From Nitrobacter vulgaris (GTDB lineage Bacteria > Pseudomonadota > Alphaproteobacteria > Rhizobiales > Xanthobacteraceae): a DNA stretch of 64,000 nucleotides. Position 1 is the first letter of the stretch. Each line of letters begins with the position of its first letter. Where the stretch lies: NCBI RefSeq assembly GCF_002028545.1, contig NZ_MWPQ01000005.1, forward strand, positions 62,001 to 126,000, in the 5' to 3' direction. Below the pieces are notes generated by a model. That model made no database searches. It was not told the DNA's origin and saw only the letters and a list, made by a program, of their open reading frames with translations. Position numbers and translations under genes: made by a program. Positions 39,678-47,742 of this stretch are shown piece by piece.

Positions 39678-40961
39678 TCAAATGGCAAAAGACAGCGCGC
39701 CAGACGTTTCCTTCGACGAATGAGCACCTTCGCCGCGAAACCGCATGCGCAGAAGCTGACCTCTCTGCCCGTCGATGAAGTCGAGGTCATAATCAGGAAA
39801 CGGAAACATCTTGCTGTGCGCGACCAGCTGTTTCAGCATTTGGGTGAATTGCGGCAGGGCTTGAGGCGAGCCGCTGCGCTTGTGAATCTCCCCGATCGAA
39901 TAGCGGGCTTCGGTGCGGCCGGCCGCGCGCCGCGCGAGGCGATACACCACGCGGCCAAGACCGAGGGTAATCAAGAAATAGTCCGGATTGAGCGTCAGGA
40001 TTTGCGGCGTGCCCTTTTCGCGCACCACCGAATCATACACCCAGGTTGGGATATTGATTTCGACGTGGTCGATATGACCGTTGGCGGTTGAACTGACGAC
40101 ACGGTACTTGTCGATGAGCGGGACATTTACCACCTCGCGCCGTTTGCCGCCATACAGTGGGACAATCTTCACACGGGTGCCGGCCAGGCGATCCAGCGCC
40201 GCTTCAAGGCTTTTGTATTGCTTGCCGCCGGAGCTGCGACGGCAGAATTTGAGAATGTGCGAGGCGCTGGGGCAATAAGCGCGCGGCGGCAGGCTTGGCC
40301 GCAGTCCCTTGCTTTCGTCGATGCGGTAGCGCCGCGTTTCCTCGGCGAGATACGACACCATGTGCAGAAAGATGTCGTAGTCGAACACGGTGGCAAGACC
40401 ATGCTCGGCGCTGCCGTCGACGGTGATGATGCTGTCGTTGAGTTCGTAACGAATGACCGTGGCGCGGCGGTTCTTGGCGATGCTGAAAGGCGCGATGTCC
40501 ATCAGGTTCACGTCGTCCTTGAGCGCCGCGTCGTAGATCGCCGGCACGAATAGCGAGAACTGCTCGTCATTGGCCGGTGCCTCGCGTAACAGAGGCCCCG
40601 GCAGTTCAGCCTTGAGCATACCGGCCATATCCTCTTTACGTTCGCTGGCCTTGATGGTCTCGCCAAGACGGCGCAAGGCAGCCGCCAGTTCGGAGTCGAC
40701 GACGCGCGGGTTCGCCTCGCTGGGTTCCAGATCGGCGAAACTGCGGCGCATGTAGAACCGACGCAGCCGGGCCAGGGCATTTTTATCCAGCTGGAATGGC
40801 GGCCGGCCGGATTTTGCCGAAAATTCGGCCGCCAGCTTTTGCAGGTAGTCATTGCGCTCATGCAGGCTGAGACCCGCGAAGGTATCGCGCGGCAACAGAT
40901 CGAGCGTGAGGGAGTGCATGCGGCGGAATCTAGCGCTGCCAGTGGTGGCCGGCGAGCGCAT
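39678..40961 (-). CDS. Replication initiator protein A (RepA-type)
   Basis: 427 residues (an ATG 14 codons in, at 40919, is equally possible). The middle matches the plasmid RepA/RPA initiator family: FSLFVPAIYDAALKDDVNLMDIAPFSIAKNRR, HGLATVFDYDIFLHMVSYL, YCPSASHILKFCRR, YKSLEAALDRLAGTRV, and the winged-helix-like LGRVVYRLARRAAGRTEARYSIGEIHKRSGS. It should bind the iterons beyond its 3' end and open the origin. It lies downstream of parA and a ribbon-helix-helix gene on the same strand, forming a plasmid maintenance cluster. Confidence 0.88.
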   Translation of the reverse strand: MRSPATTGSARFRRMHSLTLDLLPRDTFAGLSLHERNDYLQKLAAEFSAKSGRPPFQLDKNALARLRRFYMRRSFADLEPSEANPRVVDSELAAALRRLGETIKASERKEDMAGMLKAELPGPLLREAPANDEQFSLFVPAIYDAALKDDVNLMDIAPFSIAKNRRATVIRYELNDSIITVDGSAEHGLATVFDYDIFLHMVSYLAEETRRYRIDESKGLRPSLPPRAYCPSASHILKFCRRSSGGKQYKSLEAALDRLAGTRVKIVPLYGGKRREVVNVPLIDKYRVVSSTANGHIDHVEINIPTWVYDSVVREKGTPQILTLNPDYFLITLGLGRVVYRLARRAAGRTEARYSIGEIHKRSGSPQALPQFTQMLKQLVAHSKMFPFPDYDLDFIDGQRGQLLRMRFRGEGAHSSKETSGALSFAI

Positions 40962-40994
40962 CGCCGCCGAATTGGGCAGCTATGCCATCGCAAA

Positions 40995-41016
40995 TACGAT
41001 TTTGCGATTTTACGAC
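40995..41016. promoter_or_regulatory. Candidate partition operator/centromere motif
   Basis: TACGATTTTGCGATTTTACGAC, located between the RHH gene and rep. Related copies are at 41927-41961 (upstream of parA), 42028-42043 (TTTACGATTTTACGAC) and, inside parA, 41481-41497. Clustering around the par genes suggests binding by the RHH protein. Confidence 0.5.
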
Positions 41017-41270
41017 AATGTGGGGAAATGCCTTTCCAGCAACTCGCGCACTTCATCGGCGATTTTGGCGCCGCGCCTGGCGCAATCCACCTTGATGCGC
41101 GCGTGCAGGCTTTCGCTCACATCGATCGTCAGACGCTTCATGCGTTCGGCCGGTGCCGCCGGTTCGGCGCGCGGTTGCAGATGCGGTTCAACCCCTTGCC
41201 CCACCCAGGCGTCGGCGGTGTTGTTCTCAACGACCTTGAGGGGCAATTTGAAGGCGATGTTCTTGCTCAT
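41010..41270 (-). CDS. Ribbon-helix-helix partition protein (ParG-like)
   Basis: 86 residues, starts [17 protein letters not shown]. The C-terminal half [38 protein letters not shown] is a ribbon-helix-helix DNA-binding domain preceded by a mobile N-terminal tail, as in ParG. Its ATG overlaps the parA stop by four bases. Known ParG-type proteins bind centromere repeats, repress the par operon and stimulate the ParA ATPase. The repeated TACGATTTT.. motif around these genes is a likely target (inference). Confidence 0.85.
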   Translation of the reverse strand: MSKNIAFKLPLKVVENNTADAWVGQGVEPHLQPRAEPAAPAERMKRLTIDVSESLHARIKVDCARRGAKIADEVRELLERHFPTLS

Positions 41271-41914
41271 GCAGCTTGGGCTTTCGTTGTCAGTTGAGCG
41301 GCGATGCTTCGTGCTAGCCGGGTGATTTCGCGCGCAGCCTCGCTGCGCGGGGCCGTCTCCAGCACCACTTGGCCGTTCATCGCGCTTTCGGCGTAGGCCA
41401 CGCGCTGGCACAGGCTCACATCCGAAATGGTGCCGCTGAAATTGGCCAGCGCGGCATAGACTGCGCGGGCCAGCGCCGTATTTACGATTTTGCGATTGAC
41501 CACAAATACGCTTTGCAAGTTTTCCCGGATTTGCCGGGCTTCCTCGACCAACCGTACCGTTTCTGCTGCGGCCCATACATCGTAAGGCGACGGCTGCACG
41601 GGAATGATGACGATGTCGCTGGCCAGGATCGCCGACCGCGCCAGCTCGCTGACGCGAGGAGCGCCGTCGATGATTACCACGTCATAATCGGCGGCCATGT
41701 CCGGCAATTCCTTGTGCAAGGTTGGCTTCGCCATGCCGACGACCGCAAAAAGCGGCTCGGCTTCCCGCGCTGCCGACCATGCGAGCGCGCTGCCCTGCGG
41801 GTCGGCATCGATGAACAGCACACGCTGCCCGCTCTTGGCGTATACGCCCGCCAAGTTGATCGCGATGGTGGTTTTGCCAACCCCGCCTTTCTGATTGAGG
41901 ACTCCAATGATCAT
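41267..41914 (-). CDS. parA: ParA-type partition ATPase
   Basis: 215 residues, a short ParA of the type Ib class without N-terminal HTH. Deviant Walker A is KGGVGKTT (in [17 protein letters not shown]); Walker A' is [13 protein letters not shown]; Walker B is VVIIDGAPR. It ends in translational overlap with the RHH gene. It should segregate the element when it is an episome. The sequence just upstream (41927-41961) holds inverted and repeated CGATT motifs, a probable operator. Confidence 0.93.
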   Translation of the reverse strand: MIIGVLNQKGGVGKTTIAINLAGVYAKSGQRVLFIDADPQGSALAWSAAREAEPLFAVVGMAKPTLHKELPDMAADYDVVIIDGAPRVSELARSAILASDIVIIPVQPSPYDVWAAAETVRLVEEARQIRENLQSVFVVNRKIVNTALARAVYAALANFSGTISDVSLCQRVAYAESAMNGQVVLETAPRSEAAREITRLARSIAAQLTTKAQAA

Positions 41915-41926
41915 CGTGTTTGTGCC

Positions 41927-41961
41927 TTTGCGATTTGTCGCAATTACGATTGCACGACAAA
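41927..41961. promoter_or_regulatory. Candidate operator upstream of parA
   Basis: TTTGCGATTTGTCG followed by CAATTACGATTGCACGACAAA. It contains the inverted repeat GCAAT/ATTGC and outer TTTGTCG/CGACAAA-like ends, 13 bases before the parA start codon. Confidence 0.5.
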
Positions 41962-42050
41962 GGCCGTTTGACAGCTACCTGGCTGAAACCAGCGCTGGCT
42001 CTGTGGCTGTTTCGCCGCAAAAACGCCTTTACGATTTTACGACGATGCGA

Positions 42051-42359
42051 TTACCAGGAAATCTCAACGTCGAAACCGCTGGCCTGGCGGCCCGCCTCAA
42101 GAGTGGCTGTTCGCGAAATCCAGTCCACCGTGAGCGCGTTCTGCTTCGCCCATTGCCTGAGCATATCCGCGCCATCCGTTTTGCTGAGGTCGATGCCGTC
42201 GGGCAGAGGTAAACGCAGCGCACGATGGCCGTTTTTTGCGGCATCGTGGAGCTGCAGCTTTATCTTGTCGCTGCGCAAATGCTCGGCTGCTAACCGCTCT
42301 AGCGCCACTTGTCGCGCGCGCTCCAGCTCTGGAACCAGCTTGGCCAATTCAAATTTCAT
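42051..42359 (-). CDS. Hypothetical protein, 102 residues
   Basis: Starts MKFELAKLVPELERARQVALERLAAEH, mostly helical in the first half, then RALRLPLPDGIDLSKTDGADMLRQWAKQNALTV. Its start overlaps the stop of the upstream recombinase gene (ATGA), which supports a real, coupled gene. No family recognised. It lies between a recombinase and parA in the plasmid-like module, so a role in recombination or copy control is possible. Confidence 0.6.
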   Translation of the reverse strand: MKFELAKLVPELERARQVALERLAAEHLRSDKIKLQLHDAAKNGHRALRLPLPDGIDLSKTDGADMLRQWAKQNALTVDWISRTATLEAGRQASGFDVEISW

Positions 42360-43246
42360 CTTGTCCGAGTCTGCGCCTTCGCGAAGCGACTGCCAAGATA
42401 GGTATCGGTGACGTTCAGCCGGCCGTGGCCCAGTTCGTTGCTGATTTGCATGCGGGCGCGGAAGTCCGCCGCTTTCTCGGTGCGGCTCAACCGTTCATGC
42501 GTCGCGCCGCCTGCCGCAGGGCAGGGGCGGCCTGTCAGCGTTTGATACCGCCATTGTGCATACCAGTGGCGATGGCCGTGCATGTTGCGAATGCCGACGC
42601 CCCAAGTCTCGTGCTCGACATCCTTGCGAAAATCAATGTAGCGCTCTCCCTGTGGAATCAGTGAGCCGTCGCCGCACACCCTTCGCAGTTCATCGAGCAA
42701 GGCACGCTGGCGCGGATGCGTGATCGGAATATCGCGGGCGCGGCCGCCCTTGCACCAGCTCGGCTGCATTACCAGTCGATCGCCTTTATCGGCCTGCCCG
42801 ACCCGGAATTTCAGGCTTTCCTCCAACCGCATGCCGAACGCCATTTGCAAGCGCAGCGCGAGCTGGTGACACAAGGGAAGGGCGGCGAGTTTTTCGCCTT
42901 GCACGACATGGGCGCGGTTGCCGGCGAAGGCCGCACGTTTGGCAATGCCGGCGCTATCGTTGTCACGCGGGACCACGTTGGGTTTACGCACTTTAGCGGC
43001 CCACCAGCGTAACCATCCCATGCGGTTTTTCATGGTACCGGCCGAGAGGCGCGCCGCGCGCCAATGATCAAGCAGGGCCTCGACATGGCGCGGCTTCAAG
43101 GACGACGCGGCCGGAAGCTTGAACCCAAGGGCGCGCAGGTCGCGCGCCATGAGCTGCAAGCCCCGGTGTCGTTGCATGCGCGTCAGATACGACCCGTCAC
43201 CATCGCCCAGGGCGATGCCTTTCAGGTCATAGGCTAGCACATCCAT
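42356..43246 (-). CDS. Second tyrosine recombinase (integrase-domain protein)
   Basis: 296 residues. An N-terminal helical SAM-like domain (QRHRGLQLMARDLRALGF; WRAARLSAGTMKNRMGWLRWW) is followed by a catalytic region with Arg in AFGMRLEESLKF, a His-rich MHGHRHWYAQWRY in place of the standard HxLRH, and a late TDTYLGSRFA with a candidate Tyr. This matches the plasmid/ICE 'integrase domain' family rather than XerCD. It may resolve multimers of the plasmid module. It heads the operon ending in rep. Confidence 0.82.
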   Translation of the reverse strand: MDVLAYDLKGIALGDGDGSYLTRMQRHRGLQLMARDLRALGFKLPAASSLKPRHVEALLDHWRAARLSAGTMKNRMGWLRWWAAKVRKPNVVPRDNDSAGIAKRAAFAGNRAHVVQGEKLAALPLCHQLALRLQMAFGMRLEESLKFRVGQADKGDRLVMQPSWCKGGRARDIPITHPRQRALLDELRRVCGDGSLIPQGERYIDFRKDVEHETWGVGIRNMHGHRHWYAQWRYQTLTGRPCPAAGGATHERLSRTEKAADFRARMQISNELGHGRLNVTDTYLGSRFAKAQTRTR

Positions 43247-43740
43247 TCTCGTTGCTTTCGTGAGTGTTTATGACCGCCGTTGCAGCCTTGGCTGCAATGG
43301 CCCGCCATTCGGCGGAGTGGTCGCTTCAACACGGCGAGCGACGCCGCATTGCCTCGTTCTGGTCTGTAACCGGTTCGCTACCAGGAATGCGGCCAGCTCT
43401 TCCTGCGCTGTGCACTGGCATTGCCGACGTGTGGCGTGTTCCTGTCATTACTTCCCTCCTTCGGGGTTGCGGCTGGCATTGCCCGTGGGGTTGCACACGC
43501 CGCGTGGTTGCCGGGATACGCCCGGCCGCTTTGGTCTCGTCATGGCTTGCTCCTTGAAAAGGTAGTGGCCTTGCGGCCGGGGTTTCCGCGTGTTGCGCGG
43601 TGGCAGCCGGACATCATGCTTCTGGCACTCGCCGGCACTCCGGCGATGCAGGGACCGTGCCTATTCTGCACGGCCTGAAAAATCCCCGTGTTGGTTGGAA
43701 CATCGAACCGCCATGACGTATCCGCAGGGCTTGCGGTTCG

Positions 43741-43826
43741 CGCCCTCACTACCGAGGGCAGCGAGTAGTGAGGGCGCTTTCAGCGGTGTTGCCGGTTTGC
43801 CGGCATCGGGGAGGGAGCCTCCCCGA
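43741..43826. other. Cluster of strong hairpins in a gene-free region
   Basis: 43741-43752 / 43765-43776 is a perfect 12-bp stem (CGCCCTCACTAC / GTAGTGAGGGCG). It is followed by GCCGG-TTT-GCCGGC and GGGGAGG/CCTCCCC (about 43808-43825). The 677-bp gap 43247-43923 has no supported gene. It could be a terminator, a single-strand origin or an oriT. Confidence 0.5.
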
Positions 43827-43923
43827 ACCCTTCCCGTGGTGCTTAGGGCTACGCCACCCAGCACCCAGCGGAGGTCGTTGCGCACGCCTCCACACCACCA
43901 GGCGGCAGGGATACCCTGCACCC

Positions 43924-44232
43924 CTATTTACGTTTACGCAGCGTTCGCCTCAATTCCTGGCCGGCGTAGAGCACGCCAACAATCTCGACCCGCTGTTTAC
44001 GCAAGCGATATGCAATGGTCACGCGCCGCTCCATGGTGATGGTGCGCAGCCCAGACAGAATATCCTCGCGGCTTCGCCCGCGCTCGGGGAAGTCTGCCAG
44101 GCTCATACACATGGCATAGATGCGGTCGAGATAGCCATTGGCTATAGCCAAGCCGGCCTCCATGGCTATGTAATAGCCGAGGTCGGCCATTTGGTTCTCG
44201 GCGCGACGTAAGAAGACGACCTTACGCGACAC
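43924..44232 (-). CDS. ParE/RelE-family toxin
   Basis: 102 residues. ParE-fold features are VVFLRRAENQMADLGYYIA, a central FPERGRSREDIL, and the C-terminal YRLRKQRVEIVGVLYAGQELRR. Toxins of this group act on gyrase (ParE) or mRNA (RelE); the sequence looks closer to ParE. The gene overlaps the preceding antitoxin gene by 11 bases. Together they would stabilise the element. Confidence 0.9.
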   Translation of the reverse strand: MSRKVVFLRRAENQMADLGYYIAMEAGLAIANGYLDRIYAMCMSLADFPERGRSREDILSGLRTITMERRVTIAYRLRKQRVEIVGVLYAGQELRRTLRKRK

Positions 44233-44497
44233 GCTTCGCGGCTTTCACCTTCCTGGCGATCCGCGTCCGTACCCGCTTGAAAACCTCGTCAATCGGCGAG
44301 GGCGGCCGTTTGTCGGCAACTGAGGCCAGGACCTCTTGCCGCAGCCACTCATCAAACACGGCATCGCGCTCGCTCATCAGGCGGAGCGCGTCATTCATGA
44401 CTTCGCTGGCGTTCTCGTATCGGCCGGAATCCAGCTGTTGTCGGAGAATCGCCTGCTGCTTCGAGCCGAGTTCGACGTTGATTGCCTTGCCTGCCAT
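44222..44497 (-). CDS. ParD-family antitoxin
   Basis: 91 residues starting MAGKAINVELGSKQQAIL. N-terminal RHH-like antitoxin domain with LDSGRYENASEVMNDALRLMSERD, the ParD signature, then an acidic/basic toxin-binding tail. It lies upstream of, and overlaps, parE, the standard antitoxin-first order, and should autoregulate the operon. A longer in-frame start at 44527 exists. Confidence 0.9.
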   Translation of the reverse strand: MAGKAINVELGSKQQAILRQQLDSGRYENASEVMNDALRLMSERDAVFDEWLRQEVLASVADKRPPSPIDEVFKRVRTRIARKVKAAKRVA

Positions 44498-44602
44498 GAG
44501 TTTGTCGCTTTCCTTTGACCGAACCATACCACGGCCGACATGCTGATGCAGCAGTTTCGTGGTACTGTCAGCGCATGCTGGCGGCGCGCATCATCCGACA
44601 GC

Positions 44603-44989
44603 ATGAAGCTGCGCCGCCGCCCGCATATTATCGCCCCGGCCGACATCACCAAGGGTGCTCAGGCTGAATCCGCTTTCCGCAAATGGCTTGACGCGGCCGT
44701 GCTGCCGCACATTTATGTCGAACAATCACCCCTGACCGTGCCGGAGCCGTTGCGCGAGCAAATCAAACGCCCCGATTACATCGTGGGGATTCCCGGCGTC
44801 GGGATGGTGGCTTTCGACGTGAAGGCGAAAACCATCTATCCCGAAGGGCTGATATTCGACCTCGACGAGGTGCCCGCGGTGCGGCGTAGCAAGGTGTTGA
44901 CGTTGTGCATGCCCATCGAGCGCGCGTTGCTTGTGTCGATGGATGAGCCGTTTTATTCAGCGTTTGTTCGTGCTGTTGCTTTGAATTGA
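44603..44989 (+). CDS. Small PD-(D/E)XK-nuclease-like protein
   Basis: 128 residues from ATG 44603 (MKLRRRPHIIAPADI); the frame opens earlier but that part overlaps the ParD promoter. A conserved-looking core has an early Glu in GAQAESAFRKW, RPDYIVGIPGVG, then VAFDVKAKTIYP, which together fit an E...PD...DxK active site. No DNA-binding or other domain is present. Possibly a nuclease fragment or regulator; unproven. It is divergent from the parDE pair. Confidence 0.65.
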   Translation: MKLRRRPHIIAPADITKGAQAESAFRKWLDAAVLPHIYVEQSPLTVPEPLREQIKRPDYIVGIPGVGMVAFDVKAKTIYPEGLIFDLDEVPAVRRSKVLTLCMPIERALLVSMDEPFYSAFVRAVALN

Positions 44990-45010
44990 TCGGCGTGCCG
45001 TTCCGGACGG

Positions 45011-45083
45011 GCTTTAAACTGCGTTCGGAGCTGCGGCGCTATCTCCGCCCGTGCGGGTGACAATCCCTCACGCAAAAGCCCAG
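45011..45083. repeat. Cargo-boundary repeat, copy 1
   Basis: GCTTTAAACTGCGTTCGGAG, then CTGCGGCGCTATCTCC and, further on, GCGGGTGACAATCCCTCACGC. Closely matches copy 2 (45748-45813) over about 65 bases. Confidence 0.82.
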
Positions 45084-45090
45084 CATAGCC

Positions 45091-45642
45091 TCATTGCTTT
45101 CGAGGTGTTCCCCAGATGCCTGTATACCGGTAGCAAAACGGAGCGCGATGCAGTTTTGTTTTCTCGTCGAGTTCGCCGGGCATATTAACATTAGCGACGT
45201 TGTTCTTAAAGATCAGCTCGGGGCCATCGAACCAATCGCCGTCCGCGATGACGCTGCAATCCGCCTCCCATTTGTGGGATACCTTCACGTGAGCGCGGGT
45301 GATTTCGTAGTCAGTATCGTTTTTCGTGACGGTGAAGATCATCGGAGGATTGTCGAAATTCTTGCTTCCCATCAAAACGACGCCGGGGTCTTTGTCAAAA
45401 TCCGGCATCATGCTGATATCGAGGCCTTTACCAAGGTAGGACAGCGGGAGTTCTTCTTCCTTACGAAACCGGATCGCGCATACCTTCTGAACCGTATACA
45501 TCGCGACTGACGGTTGGCCGCGCATTTCCCTGACCACACATTCATCGTAAGAGCTAGGTCGATCCAGATACCACACAACGCCGCCTGCGATGACCGCCGC
45601 CGCAATGACGCTCAAGGTAATTCCAACAAACCACCTAAACAT
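45091..45642 (-). CDS. Unknown membrane-anchored protein
   Basis: 183 residues from ATG 45642, which follows AGGAG with good spacing. One N-terminal TM (FVGITLSVIAAAVIAGGVVWYL) and a predicted periplasmic beta-rich domain with four Cys (ECVVREM, KVCAIRF, ADCSVIA, PFCYRY), possibly two disulfides. No family recognised. It lies alone between repeat copies 1 and 2. Confidence 0.75.
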   Translation of the reverse strand: MFRWFVGITLSVIAAAVIAGGVVWYLDRPSSYDECVVREMRGQPSVAMYTVQKVCAIRFRKEEELPLSYLGKGLDISMMPDFDKDPGVVLMGSKNFDNPPMIFTVTKNDTDYEITRAHVKVSHKWEADCSVIADGDWFDGPELIFKNNVANVNMPGELDEKTKLHRAPFCYRYTGIWGTPRKQ

Positions 45643-45747
45643 TACGTCTCCTGACAGGCCGATCTCAGAAAAAAGCCCTTTCAGCAATCTCCAGCCAGCT
45701 GGTGATCGTGTCAAACATGATGGATTGGCGTGCCTTCACAGGCCGAG

Positions 45748-45813
45748 TTTTAAACTACGTTCGGAGCTGCTGCGCTATCTCCGCCATCCGGGTCACAATC
45801 CCTTACGCAATAC
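45748..45813. repeat. Cargo-boundary repeat, copy 2
   Basis: TTTTAAACTACGTTCGGAGC, TGCTGCGCTATCTCCGCC, then GGGTCACAATCCCTTACGC. Same orientation as copies 1 and 3. The remaining sequence to 46023 holds nothing I can support. Confidence 0.82.
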
Positions 45814-46023
45814 CCCGCGCAGGCCGCTTGGCGTTCAAGCCCTGCCTGCGGCTCCAGGTGTTCGCCTCGGCACCACAAGGGCAGGGGGCTTGAGCGCGCG
45901 CCTGGCGCAGGCAAGCGGCTGGCCATTGCCTAAGCCGGAATGCGGCTTGGGCAAGCCACACACATGACGCCAAAGTAAACGCGGCGCGATACAGATTCAG
46001 CGGCTTAGCCTTATTATTAGTTC

Positions 46024-47454
46024 ATGCGCGCTGTGTTGCTCGGGTTGATGCTGGCCTTATTGGCGAGCGTTGCTGTGGCCCAGGACTGGGGTAACATCGC
46101 CGTCATTTCCTCGACGCTGGGCAACAACACCAATCGCCTGTGTATTGGCGAACATTCAAGGGCTGGTGACATCGGCTGCCCCACCTATGCGCCGAGCCTG
46201 ACGACAGCAGGTGATGTGAGCGTGAGCGGTAATTTGTCGGCGGCGACCTTCATAGGTGACGGCAGCGGCCTGACCGGCGTCATAGCGTCTTCCGTATCGC
46301 CCGAAGTCATCAGTATCAACGATCTGTCTGACGCGTCCAGCACGGTGGCCAGCGGCAATATGTTCCTGGGGTCGCTGGGCGGTAGTAGCATCACCACTGG
46401 CACTTACAACGTTGGGCTTGGCATCGGTGCCCTGGCCAGTGCCACCTGGGCTACACAAAACACGGCCATTGGTACCCGAGCCCTGGCTAAAACAGTCAGC
46501 AGCGCCAATAACGTCGCTATTGGGTATAACGCGTTGAACGCTGATACCTCCGGCAGTAACAACGTTGCTGTCGGCCCTTGGGTGCTTTACCTGAACTCGA
46601 CCGGTACCGGTAATATCGGCATTGGCAATGGCGCCATGACTTACAACCGAACCGGCGGCAGCAACATCGCCATGGGCTTCCAGCATGTCCTGGAAATGAA
46701 CCAGACTGGTAGCAGCAACATCGCCCTGGGTTACTTTGCGCTCTACAGCCATATGATGCCGTCCGGGCTTATCGCCATCGGCGAAAAATCAATGGCGAAC
46801 ATCTCGGGCACGAGCGGCGCTGGCAATAGTGCCGTGCGCAACACGGCGCTTGGCTATTACACCCTTGTCGGCAGCAGCACGCCCACAAACAATACTGCCA
46901 GCGATAACACCGTATTCGGCTATAAGGCAGGTAACGGCGCCAACCTGACGACGGCCAGCGGCAACACCTTGATGGGTTCTATGGTGGCTGATGGTATCAC
47001 CACCGGTAACAGTAATACTGCTATAGGCGCCTATGCTGGCCGCCTCATCACCACCGGCACCAACAACATCACCATCGGCGCCAATGCCGATGTACAGAAT
47101 GGCACCGGCAGCAACCAGCTCAGCATCGGCAATGCCATCTTTGGCGACCTCGGCCGTGCGTTCAACACCTACATCGGCATCAACATCAACAGCCCCACGG
47201 TCGCACTGGAGGTCTCCGGCACGGTATCGGCTTCGCGCTTTGTGGGCGACGGCAGCAGCCTGACCGGCATTACCTCCGCTGGCGACCGCATCGTGAGCGG
47301 CTCGGCGTTCGTGAAGGCACTACAAGGTGCCGGTGGCGAAGTATCCGGCACGCTCAAGCTAACCAGCAGCGGCAGCGAGCCGTGCGATGCCGCGCACTAC
47401 AACACGATGCGCATCGACCCGGTTACCCACTTCATAGAGGTATGTCGACCGTAA
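46024..47454 (+). CDS. Secreted YadA-head-like repeat protein without anchor
   Basis: 476 residues. Signal peptide (LLGLMLALLASVAVAQ). Then GDGSGLTGV (near residue 80) and, near the C-terminus, GDGSSLTGI, tail-fibre-type motifs that frame a block (about 130-370) of short repeats of the NNVAIGYNAL / SNIALGYFAL / NTAIGAYAG type. These are YadA/Hep-Hag head beta-roll repeats. No YadA membrane anchor, no S74 chaperone and no S-layer motif; it ends SSGSEPCDAAHYNTMRID. It is probably exported and may form a trimeric fibre. GC and codon feel differ from the core genes (impression). Bounded by repeat copies 2 and 3. Confidence 0.8.
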   Translation: MRAVLLGLMLALLASVAVAQDWGNIAVISSTLGNNTNRLCIGEHSRAGDIGCPTYAPSLTTAGDVSVSGNLSAATFIGDGSGLTGVIASSVSPEVISINDLSDASSTVASGNMFLGSLGGSSITTGTYNVGLGIGALASATWATQNTAIGTRALAKTVSSANNVAIGYNALNADTSGSNNVAVGPWVLYLNSTGTGNIGIGNGAMTYNRTGGSNIAMGFQHVLEMNQTGSSNIALGYFALYSHMMPSGLIAIGEKSMANISGTSGAGNSAVRNTALGYYTLVGSSTPTNNTASDNTVFGYKAGNGANLTTASGNTLMGSMVADGITTGNSNTAIGAYAGRLITTGTNNITIGANADVQNGTGSNQLSIGNAIFGDLGRAFNTYIGININSPTVALEVSGTVSASRFVGDGSSLTGITSAGDRIVSGSAFVKALQGAGGEVSGTLKLTSSGSEPCDAAHYNTMRIDPVTHFIEVCRP

Positions 47455-47481
47455 ATATCATTCATGGTTGCCGCCACCGTC

Positions 47482-47520
47482 GGTTTTAAACTGCGTTCCG
47501 AGCTGCTGCGCTATCTCGGG
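47482..47520. repeat. Cargo-boundary repeat, copy 3
   Basis: GTTTTAAACTGCGTTCCGAG then CTGCTGCGCTATCTCGG; only the first 38 bases are well conserved. It lies 28 bases after the YadA-like gene stop. Confidence 0.78.
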
Positions 47521-47742
47521 GTCGTTTGCGGAAGGGCGAAATCCTACGCTAAGCCGAGGACCACTTTCGCGAGCTCGACATTGCGCGAATCATTCTCCGC
47601 CAATAGTTTGACGCTTGGCACCGTGCGGCCAGCCGCTTGCTCCTCTGGAATGGCGAAGGCGCGGATAATCCTGGTTTGACCCTTATGGGCGACCGTCAGC
47701 AATGCAAGCACTGACAACGACGCGCCCTTTGAGGATCAAACT

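Noticed and set aside
43590-44211. Two forward ORFs across the hairpin zone and parE
   Set aside because: Run through palindromes and antisense to a recognisable ParE; no coding character.
45011-47520. Repeats as integron attC sites with gene cassettes
   Set aside because: No integron integrase, no GTTRRRY core and no palindromic attC structure; cargo orientation also differs.
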